In this document: positions 18,959 through 27,300 of the stretch, in pieces
Layout: the number at the start of each line of letters is the position of its first letter
Numbering within the stretch: the first letter of the stretch is position 1
Assembly: GCA_900128585.1 (NCBI GenBank)
Contig: LT642186.1
Span: 1-38,965, forward strand
Direction: 5' to 3'
From: Stramenopiles sp. TOSAG23-3
Lineage: Eukaryota > Sar
DNA: 38,965 bases
Translations under genes and position numbers: made by a program
Notes under the pieces: model-generated
The model's input: the letters and a program-made list of their open reading frames with translations, nothing else
What the model was told of the DNA's origin: nothing
Database searches by the model: none

Positions 18959-21652
18959 TCAGTAACCGCCCATCCCCGCATCGAAAATTACACCCATGGG
19001 CATCCAAATATTTTTACACTCTGTTGAGTTGTATAAGAATTCGACGCCTTGGCCCTGTTCGTCGACCATCCAGTCTCGTTTGCAACCGTAATTTACCCAA
19101 GAGCGCTTCATGTTGCCTGCTGAAGCATGTTCAACGAAGCGACTGCCCTCTGCGTCACCGAAATACCACATGGCTTCAATGTTTTGGTGCTCAACTAAGT
19201 ATTTTGTCAGGTGGTTGCGGTTGCCAGTAATTATGTTTACAACCCCAGCAGGGACATCCGAAGTTTCAAATACCTGGTACAGATCCGTTGCACTCAATGG
19301 GTAGGCTTCGCTTGGAACAATGATAATTGTGTTGCCGCGTACTACAGCTGGCGCAAACAACGATACAAAACCGAGCAACGGGTACTCGTCCGGGCATGCG
19401 ATGCCAATGGTGCCTACAGGTTCGTTGATCTTCACTGTTGCGCCGTAAAAGGATGTCTCCTGGACTTCCCCGCCGTACTTGTCGGCGTACGCCGCCCAGT
19501 AGAACAATCGGTTGATAGAGGCTGAGACTTCCGCGTTTGCTGACTCGATAGTTCTGCCGGTCTGGGCTGCAATTCGCCCTGCAATTTCATCGAAGCGCAG
19601 CTCCAAATTTTCTGCAATGTAATAGACGATCTGGGCGCGATTATGGGCCGCACGTTTACCCCATCCTGGAGCCGCTTTGTACGCGCACTCTACAGCGTTG
19701 CGAATGTCTTTTCTGTTTCCTTCCGACACTTGCCCAAGCAATGTCCCCGAACCTTCCGCAAGGACTGGGCGGCAGTAAGTTGCGTCCGGCCGCTTTTGTT
19801 TGCCCCCATAGAACATTTTCAACGTTCTGTCAATGGGAGGCATGTGAGTGACAGCTGTGTTGGTCGTCCCGCCTGGAGTCCCCGGCGCTGGGCCGGGAAG
19901 CATCGTTGGTAAAGTTGGTGCTACGGGTGTCATTGTGCCGAATCCTTTTACCCCTGGGTCGTTCTCGGGGTACTCGGGCCTCGCACGCTCCATCCATGCT
20001 GGTTTGACGTACTCGTACAGCCCTTCGCGGCCACCGTCGCGGCCAAAGCCAGATTCGCGGAAACCTCCAAAGCCAGATGCAGCGTCGAACATGTTGTGTC
20101 CATTGATCCAAACAGTTCCAGCTTTGATCCCCAGGGCAACTTCCATGGCCAAGGTCATTTTTTCTGTCCACACGGATGCCCCCAATCCATACCGGGTATT
20201 GTTTGCCAATGCAATGGCTTCTTTTGGCGTCCGAAACGTTTGAACGGCCAACACGGGGCCAAACACTTCCTCCTGTACGATCGTAGACGTCGATTCAACG
20301 TTCAGGACCAACGTTGGGGGGAAGAAAAGCTCGCCCTCTGGGAGGTTGGGGGGGTTTGCGGCGCCATTGCAGGCTTGATAAACTTCGGCCCCTTCGTCCC
20401 GGGCCGTTTGCACATGGTGGGACACATCTTTCCAGTGGGACAACTGGACCAGGGGGCCCATGTCGATGCATTTGTCCAGACTGTGGCCTAATCGCAAAGT
20501 CTTCATTCTTGCCTTTAATTTGCCGACAAGCTTCTTGTAGATGGGCTCCTGGACTAGCAGCCGGGATCCGGCGCTACAGACCTGCCCTTGGTTGAACCAA
20601 ACGGCATTGACAACCCCCTCTACCACAGAGTCTAAATCCGCTGATTCGAACACGCACACCGGCGATTTTCCACCTAGTTCCAGTGAAATTTTCTTTCCAG
20701 TCCCGGCCAAATTGCGGCGGAGTAGCGCGCCGATGCCAGTGCTGCCAGTGAAGGCGACTTTGTCTACGTCGGGATGCTCTGCAAGGCTCGACCCCATTCG
20801 GCCACCGCCTGTGACAACGTTAAATACCCCGGGGGGAAGGCCTGCTTCGGCGCATATTTCGGCGAACAGAAGGGCGGACAGGCGCGTGGGGGTCGCCGGC
20901 TTGAGTACAACGGTGTTGCCCATTGCCAGCGCGGGCGCTACTTTCCATGTGGTGAGCATCAACGGGAAATTCCACGGGACAATCCCACCAATGACACCCA
21001 CAGGTTTCCAGCCCTGCATTTCTTTCGGGGCGAGTTGGGCCCAGCCGGCGTAGTGGTACAACCAACGCGCTACGATAGGCACGTCTGCATCGCGGGTTTC
21101 GCGCACGGTTTTGCCGTTGTCGAGCGCTTCTACGACAGCAATCAGGCGCGCATGCTTTTGCACGTGCCTCGCCAGCGAGTACATATGCCTTGCCCGTGCG
21201 TGCGGTGGCAACGCCGCCCACTTGACCTGGGCTCGTTTGGCGGCCTGGACCGCTACGTCTACGTCTTCGGCCGTTCCTTCCGTGGTGCTGGAGAGGACTT
21301 CCCCCGTAGCGGGCGCCGTAGTCTGGTAGTGGCGGCGTTCGCCGGCGGGCTTGTACCACTCGTTGTTGATAAAGTGGCCAAAGTCACGCCCGTGGCTGTC
21401 AAGCCAAGCGTTTGCAGCTGCTGGGGACTCTGGGGCTGGACCATACTCCAACGTCGAGAAGACGCGGGCAACGGTGCTTGTGGACTGCTTTCCATCGCTT
21501 CCCATAAGTGCGTACTTTGGCTTGTGCGCGCCATTGGACGCGGGGGGTTCGGCAGCGGGTGCGGCCTGCTGCTTCTGCTTCGCCGCAGCCGCCGTTTTTT
21601 GACGCTTCTCACCAGCGGTATTTGAGTTGCTTTTCTTGTTTTTCTTTGCCAT
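18959..21652 (-). CDS. ALDH16A1: ALDH16-type two-domain aldehyde dehydrogenase
   Basis: An 897-residue protein with a full aldehyde dehydrogenase domain (~90-552) and a second, partial one (~605-897), the layout of the ALDH16 family. The first domain keeps the whole catalytic set: PWNFP (N228), K251, FTGSTGIG, the general base in LELGG (E325), the nucleophile in NQGQVCSAG (C359) and EEVFGPV (E462). Mammalian ALDH16A1 lacks the cysteine, so this version is probably an active NAD(P)+-dependent enzyme, unlike the human one. The second domain lacks the catalytic cysteine region. A lysine/alanine-rich, disordered N-terminus (1-45) precedes the fold, and no transit peptide is clear. The gene is distinctly G+C-rich (70% in 20881-20940). 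It diverges from the DERA gene, which produces acetaldehyde. Confidence 0.92.
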   Translation of the reverse strand: MAKKNKKSNSNTAGEKRQKTAAAAKQKQQAAPAAEPPASNGAHKPKYALMGSDGKQSTSTVARVFSTLEYGPAPESPAAANAWLDSHGRDFGHFINNEWYKPAGERRHYQTTAPATGEVLSSTTEGTAEDVDVAVQAAKRAQVKWAALPPHARARHMYSLARHVQKHARLIAVVEALDNGKTVRETRDADVPIVARWLYHYAGWAQLAPKEMQGWKPVGVIGGIVPWNFPLMLTTWKVAPALAMGNTVVLKPATPTRLSALLFAEICAEAGLPPGVFNVVTGGGRMGSSLAEHPDVDKVAFTGSTGIGALLRRNLAGTGKKISLELGGKSPVCVFESADLDSVVEGVVNAVWFNQGQVCSAGSRLLVQEPIYKKLVGKLKARMKTLRLGHSLDKCIDMGPLVQLSHWKDVSHHVQTARDEGAEVYQACNGAANPPNLPEGELFFPPTLVLNVESTSTIVQEEVFGPVLAVQTFRTPKEAIALANNTRYGLGASVWTEKMTLAMEVALGIKAGTVWINGHNMFDAASGFGGFRESGFGRDGGREGLYEYVKPAWMERARPEYPENDPGVKGFGTMTPVAPTLPTMLPGPAPGTPGGTTNTAVTHMPPIDRTLKMFYGGKQKRPDATYCRPVLAEGSGTLLGQVSEGNRKDIRNAVECAYKAAPGWGKRAAHNRAQIVYYIAENLELRFDEIAGRIAAQTGRTIESANAEVSASINRLFYWAAYADKYGGEVQETSFYGATVKINEPVGTIGIACPDEYPLLGFVSLFAPAVVRGNTIIIVPSEAYPLSATDLYQVFETSDVPAGVVNIITGNRNHLTKYLVEHQNIEAMWYFGDAEGSRFVEHASAGNMKRSWVNYGCKRDWMVDEQGQGVEFLYNSTECKNIWMPMGVIFDAGMGGY

Positions 21653-22474
21653 TTCGTCTCGGTGTAGTGTTTCAGGTTGGTATCGGTTCTCAGCTAAAAC
21701 TAATGCTTGCTTGGTTCCTGCTTGACATAACGTTTTTTATTCTGTTGCCTTACTTTCGATCCTGTCACAATCGTATCTTGTTGTACTCACAAACATGCGT
21801 TGTTAACATCATTCATATAAACCATTATTCCCCTCGCTCAAGATACATTTATTAATTAGTTAGTGGTGGTGACCAAATCATCTTCTTTCTTCTTCCTCCC
21901 CCTTCAATAATAATCCTCCTCCTATTATATAAAATATCTATATTGGGATAAAGGGGGAATCCAAACGTAAGGTTTATTATTATTATATAATTTCCTTTTT
22001 TTGGAATCTTAGTATAATAATATGGAAGGTGAAAAAGTTTTATTATTAATATAATTGACCTACTGTTCCTTATTTATATGTTCTAGTTGAGTTGAGTTGA
22101 AGAGATTGATTGATGAGCCTGCCTTGATGACTTGATGACTTGAGCCTGCCTTGAGCCTCTCCTTGAGTTGAGCTTTTATTTAATTTAGATTTATATATTC
22201 TATAATAGAACTATATAACTTGGAACTTGGATGGATTGAAGAAGAATGAAGAAGTGGATGGTGTCACAGTTGGTAGGTTTAATTAAAAGAGAGACAATGT
22301 ACATTCTATTATTATTCAACAATTTATTAGTCTACATTTATTTATACCTTGTGGTACTTCGTTTTCTTGCCTTTTCCTTTCTTGCTTTTATTAGGGGCGG
22401 ATGATGTGGCTGGTGGTGATGGTAGTGGAGAAAGATATATTAAAATATATATATAGGAAGAGAGCATATCATTA
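21653..22474. other. Spacer upstream of ALDH16
   Basis: The first ~130 bases are the ALDH16 leader. The rest is A+T-rich with a cluster of imperfect short tandem repeats at about 22086-22175 (GTTGA, TTGAGCCTGCC and GATGACTT units). No protein-like ORF was found. Confidence 0.4.
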
Positions 22475-22547
22475 TACCAAGGGTAGTTCAATATTAATTA
22501 ATAAATAATACGATGGAAAATAAATTGAGAATCCTTCTTGTTTCTCT
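22475..22547. repeat. Dispersed repeat, copy 1 (73 bp)
   Basis: These 73 bases are identical to 38893-38965 at the right edge of the window, 16.4 kb away and in the same orientation. The match begins at TACCAAGGGTAG and is still perfect when the window ends, so the unit is longer. No terminal inverted repeat or ORF is visible. It lies in the DERA upstream region. Confidence 0.9.
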
Positions 22548-22561
22548 CACTCAACTCAACA

Positions 22562-22645
22562 CACAACAACAACAACAACAACAACACAACATCCATGGTT
22601 GGGCGGGCGCGGGAGGGGGGAGGGGGAGGGGAGGGGAGAGGGGGC
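22562..22645 (+). repeat. CAA microsatellite followed by G-rich tract
   Basis: About eight CAA/ACA triplets (22562-22587) are followed by a strongly G-rich run (22601-22645) with many G3-G6 blocks separated by one to three bases. This fits the sequence rule for a G-quadruplex. It lies about 210-250 bases before the DERA start codon, on the coding strand. Confidence 0.65.
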
Positions 22646-22852
22646 TTTATAGCGATAGGCGACTACTTGGAATCTATACGATTACTACAATGTATACATA
22701 ACATAAACACATACGTACCTCTTCGATGATAATTTAAACAAGACGTTAACTACATTCATTGCTAAAACATTTGAAATTACATAAGTTTAGCGCACTGTTG
22801 CCAATTCAAGATACATTCAGATTTACGTACAAAAAGAGACTTCTCTATCACC

Positions 22853-23866
22853 ATGGCTGCTATGGCTTCCGACTCCCTCCATCACGTCCACCAACCACGG
22901 AACACACCCCGCCCACTAGACATGGCGTGGGTCAACTCGATCGATATCAACCTCCCTGCGTGCAACCTCCGGGCTGCAACACACATGAAGCGTCGGTCGG
23001 TCAAGAAAGAGTACCAAGCGGCGTGGTTGCTCCGGGCGGTAACCTGCATTGACTTGACTACACTTTCTGGATCGGACACGCCGTCCAACGTTTCGCGAAT
23101 GTGCTTCAAAGCTGTCAACCCTATCCGTAGCGACCTAGTGACCTCGTTGGGGGTAGACCCGTCGCTTGTGCGGACTGGCGCCGTTTGTGTGTACCCAGAA
23201 ATGGTGCCCGCTGCTGTTACGGCCCTCGAGAATGCCAAAGCAACAGACAAATTAGCAAGGGCTGTGCCCATTGCGTCTGTCGCGACAGGGTTCCCTGCTG
23301 GACAAACACCGCTGAAACAGCGCCTCGAAGAGATTTCCAAGGCTATTGAATATGGCGCCACGGAGATCGATATGGTTATTAAAAGAGAGTTCGTTCTTTC
23401 TGGGAGATGGCAAGACTTGTACGACGACGTGAAAGCATGCCGCGAAGCATGCGGCGAAAGGGCCCACTTAAAGACGATTTTAGCGGTTGGTGACTTAGGT
23501 ACGTTTACGAACATTGCCAAGGCAAGTGTCGTCGCAATGCTGGCCGGCTCCGATTTCATTAAAACGTCAACGGGGAAAGAAAGCGTGAACGCGACGTTCC
23601 CCATTGCCCTTGTGATGATTCGTATGATACGTGAGTACTATGAACGTTTCCAAGTTAAGGTTGGCTTCAAGCCTGCCGGCGGTATCCGAAGCGCGAAAGA
23701 TTGCCTGAGCTGGCTTTCTCTCATGAAGGATGAGCTGGGGGACGAATGGACCACCCCAGAGTTGTTCCGTTTAGGAGCAAGTAGTTTGCTTGGGGACATT
23801 GAGAGGCAATTGTATCATCACGTGCATGGGAAATATGCCGCTGGGCACCAATTTCCCATGGCATAG
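22853..23866 (+). CDS. DERA: Deoxyribose-phosphate aldolase
   Basis: A 337-residue class I aldolase that splits 2-deoxyribose-5-phosphate into glyceraldehyde-3-phosphate and acetaldehyde, the last step of deoxynucleoside breakdown. The Schiff-base lysine is in DFIKTSTGK (K237), with the partner lysine in GFKPAGGIR (K273) and the proton-relay aspartate in EIDMVI (D173). TGFPAGQTPLKQRLEE is typical of the eukaryotic form, as is the C-terminus YHHVHGKYAAGHQFPMA. Length matches the animal enzyme plus a short N-terminal extension; several early methionines (1, 4, 24) are possible starts, the first in the strong context CACCATGG. It lies divergent to ALDH16 with 1.2 kb between. The TAG stop is followed in frame by a coding-like segment described separately. 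Cytosolic location is inferred. Confidence 0.95.
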   Translation: MAAMASDSLHHVHQPRNTPRPLDMAWVNSIDINLPACNLRAATHMKRRSVKKEYQAAWLLRAVTCIDLTTLSGSDTPSNVSRMCFKAVNPIRSDLVTSLGVDPSLVRTGAVCVYPEMVPAAVTALENAKATDKLARAVPIASVATGFPAGQTPLKQRLEEISKAIEYGATEIDMVIKREFVLSGRWQDLYDDVKACREACGERAHLKTILAVGDLGTFTNIAKASVVAMLAGSDFIKTSTGKESVNATFPIALVMIRMIREYYERFQVKVGFKPAGGIRSAKDCLSWLSLMKDELGDEWTTPELFRLGASSLLGDIERQLYHHVHGKYAAGHQFPMA

Positions 23867-23869
23867 GGA

Positions 23870-24010
23870 ATGGAAAAAAAAAGAATGGGAGAAACGGTAG
23901 GAGCTGGGGGAAAGGACGTGAATGGTTACCTAGACCCAGGACGGGCCAGTGCTTCGGTTGGTTTCGACGACTTTTACAAATACAAGCGGGACCACAGATT
24001 AACGTACTAA
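23870..24010 (+). CDS. Possible 46-codon ORF in frame with DERA
   Basis: After the DERA TAG (23864-23866) one glycine codon and an ATG follow in the same frame, and the frame stays open for 46 codons to TAA. The product looks protein-like (GFDDFYKYKRDHRLTY at its C-terminus, balanced base composition), unlike the A+T-rich spacer beyond about 24060. It could be a readthrough extension of DERA, an independent micropeptide, a decayed extension, or a G+C-rich 3' UTR that is open by chance. I do not recognise it. Confidence 0.3.
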   Translation: MEKKRMGETVGAGGKDVNGYLDPGRASASVGFDDFYKYKRDHRLTY

Positions 24011-24186
24011 AGGGTCTGGGCGAGGGATCTTCATCCTTTACCAATTTACCTGCAAGAGTAGAACTCTTGAGTAAAAAAATAAAATTATATAATTATGCTT
24101 TAATAAATTATATATTTGCTTTAATAATAATGTTACTTCCGTACATCAATAATGCTTAATTGCTCCACCTCCGACAACTTATGCTT

Positions 24187-24340
24187 TACTTTCCTACAAG
24201 TTAGGATTAGGGTATGAGGAAGCTAAATTTATAATTACTTAAAAAATAACAGCCAATTTTTTCTTGTTTTTACTTTCCTTAGGATTAGGGTATGAGGAAG
24301 CTAAATTTAATTACTTATAAATAACAGCCAATTTTCTTAC
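24187..24340. repeat. Imperfect tandem duplication abutting the IQ-gene stop
   Basis: Two units start with TACTTTCC (24187 and 24271). Both contain TTAGGATTAGGGTATGAGGA followed by AGCTAAATTTA, an ATTACTT stretch, and the AATAACAGCCAATTTT element also seen at 11656. Unit one is 84 bases and unit two about 70. The array ends one base before the stop codon of the minus-strand IQ gene, so it makes up its proximal 3' UTR. Confidence 0.75.
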
Positions 24341-24341
24341 T

Positions 24342-27300
24342 TTACTTGCCCTGAACATGAATACACGACGCCAACTCTCGCCAAAGTTCGCCATCGAGAA
24401 CACTTATTCCTAGGGTAGTTTGCTCAATTTCGAGCACGGTGCCCTCCGCCAGTCTTATAGCGTCAACTATCTCCAGCGCAAAGGCGGCAATGCGATGCTC
24501 GTTCTCCTCAATTTCCACTGCGGTTTTCTTCCAATTGCTGGTTGAAACCCTGCGGTGATTGCCGATAAAACATTTGGGCAGGTCGACAGGGCCCAACGTC
24601 CCACGTTCCTCTCGCTTGCGTGCCAAGTCAGGAAACTTCCAATGTCTGCAATAAAGCCCTCGCCACCACGCCTGTATACTAGTGGCCTTTCCGGCAAGTT
24701 CAGCTTGCAATAGAGCAGACAATAGCTTTTCTCGCTCCTCCCGCTTTGCTGATACAATTTTCCAGTTTATCTTAGATCTCCAAAGACTTTGAACTACGAT
24801 TATGTTTCGCTTTGAAGCAATGAAGCGCTTGCGTGCGATCGATTGCCGTACATTTTTAGCGATTACTACCGCAGCATGTGTCCGTACGTAGAGAGAATAG
24901 AATACGTTTCGTCCCAAATGTCCACGAACCACGCGCTGGATATTCTTGGCAGACACTGTCTTTTTTTTTAATACAAAAAGTGTATTCCGTGCGAGCATAG
25001 AGCGTACGTGTTTTTGGACCACAACGGCGCTATCCTGTTCGTGCACCATGTCCCTGAACATTTGTCTCGCTCGCAATCCTCGGCATAGGGATTGTAACAG
25101 GACTATGGACGCCATTAGTTTCCTTCTACGCGCCTTTTCCAGTGCAAGCAGGTTTCTACGTTTCTGCGCCGATCGCCGGGCTATGTGGGAACGCCAATTC
25201 GATTGAATTTTTACCACTGCATCCCGATGCACGAGACCCATTTGCATGTCACGGTATCGTTTCATGGCGAGGAACATACGGATTTGCCTTTGAATATTTG
25301 TTGCAGCACCTAGGGCGATCTGGCCAGAACGTTTCCGAGCAAGTCTTCGTCCTTTTCTGCCGCGAAAAAGAGTCTGCATCTTCAACGCGACAAACAGCTT
25401 TTGGCGCTGCGTTCTCATTTTATTGCACAGTCTCACGGCCTTTTGTTTTCTAGAAAATGCCTGAAGTACTACTGCAGCCTTTAGTTCCTCTGCTTTTTTG
25501 GTCTGCAGGGAATGCATTAGCTTCCTAGCTGCGTGGCATCGAAATGTGTTTTGTATTTTAGTCGCCGATACGTTACGTTTCTTTCTTTTGCATCGTTGAA
25601 TGCCAAGTTTTTTTCGATGCCGTACTCTTGCACAGTAAACCCGGAACATACACTGGATCGTAAGGGCGGCCCGACTTTCGATGTTACGCCTGAACTCGCC
25701 GCGTAGCTTTTCCATGCACATTTTGCTGTTGTATGTCCGCCATTGATTTTGAATCACAATCGCGCTTTGGTCCCTAGCCTTCATGCGGGCCGTACGCAAG
25801 CATGCACACCGTTTGGTTGCAATATGCCGTCTTCCACACCCTTGTATTTTAATCGCGGCTGCATTCAACTCTTTTACGATGCATTTCTTTTTTATCGCTC
25901 GTATCATCCTGATGTAACATTGCAAGACAACAGCGGCGGCATTCTCTCTCTGAACTTTAAGCCTATGTTCACACTTCATGGCTGTGTACAGCCGTACAGC
26001 TCTGTACCGTCGAAACCCGGATTGGAGTCTTACGGCGGATATGTTTCTCTGCCGTTCTATTTCCTTTTGCAATGCTTCTTCTGCCTTTCTACTCTTTTCC
26101 TCTTTTTTCTGCAGGGCCCGCCCCTTCATTTTTTGCTTTCGCGCCTTCAGGATGCTCGACAGTTTAGTCGCCATTTTGCTGAAAAATGGTGCTGTTTTTC
26201 TGGTGGTCGGCTGGGTGGCATTGTGTTCCAGGTCCTTTGTTTTAGCGCCTTGAACGCTCTTCTCTGCTGTGCGTTTTCGTCGTTCTCGTGAACCCCTCAT
26301 GACTGCTTGTATTTTGATGGCACTAATAATCCTCTCCTGGCGACCCTTGTCAAAGGATTTTGGGGTGTCTTTCTCAATAACGATTTGTTCAGATTCAATA
26401 CGGAATTTACGAAATGCCGATTGAATCTTCGCTGCTGCATTTCCCGCTTGCAGCGGCAAACAGACTGGTCGCAGGTCAATTTCTTCCGATGCTTTATTTT
26501 TCTTTTCTTCACACGCTGCCGTTTCCGATTCAACTACCCTAGGGTTTTCTTTGAGGTTTGATATTGAGTAACTGTTCCCCCCGTTCAGGAAGCTCAAATA
26601 CGACGGTGCCTGCGGAGACTTTGTCGCCGTTGGCAATGTTGGTTCCGACGGCTCGCTTGCAACCTCGGGTTCTTTTGGTGACCCTTCGTCGCCTTTATCT
26701 CTATCTTTCATCAGTTGCGCTCTCAACTTCCGAGTCTGTGTTGTCGAAGCTGCAACACTGTCGCCCCATGGCTGGGCGAGAAGCTTACCTGTAAGGCCCG
26801 TCGCGCTCGTGCCTCCGTGTACAGTTTTTCGACGCACTGTTGGATCACTGACTTGTGCCATTATGTTTCTCGTTCCTTTCAAAGTGGCCGATTTTGGTCG
26901 CGTTTTCTTGTACTTTTCTAACGATGGTGGCCGGAATATCATACCTCCTTGAAGCAATGGTGGAGGGGCTACTTGCTGGCGCATTTTCATCGCATTTGCT
27001 CGGCTTTTCCCTTTGGCAGCTGTGTATTTTTTTTGCTTTACCGTTTGAACATGATTATTTCCACTAAACGCGTGTTTCTTCACAAACGGCTTGGCCGGGG
27101 GCTGTCTGCGCCGATGCATGGGTGCGCTTGTTGGTCGTGCTTTCCTTCCGCCACTTTTGCTGTCTCGGCGAGGTTTTGAGCGTCCTACTGCGCTCTGTGG
27201 CCTTCGCCGGGCTTTCTTGGTTGTGCGACCGCCCCTTTCCAATCGTTCGGTCCTCGTATTTACTGCTGGTTTCCGTTTATTTTGCTTGTTTGCGAGTAAG

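Noticed and set aside
20774-21625. A 283-codon plus-strand ORF antisense to ALDH16
   Set aside because: It is a shadow frame of the G+C-rich ALDH16 gene; its translation is rich in Arg/Gly/Cys without domains, while the minus strand has a complete catalytic enzyme.
22513-22729. Two overlapping short plus-strand ORFs with poly-Gln/poly-Asn and Gly-rich stretches
   Set aside because: They are translations of the dispersed repeat, the CAA microsatellite and the G-rich tract.
24201-24290. TTAGGATTAGGG words resembling telomeric TTAGGG repeats
   Set aside because: Only two near-units occur per copy and they belong to a larger tandem duplication; not an interstitial telomere array.
25743-26291. 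A 182-codon plus-strand ORF inside the IQ gene
   Set aside because: It lies opposite the IQ array and reflects its codon pattern; no independent domain or start context.
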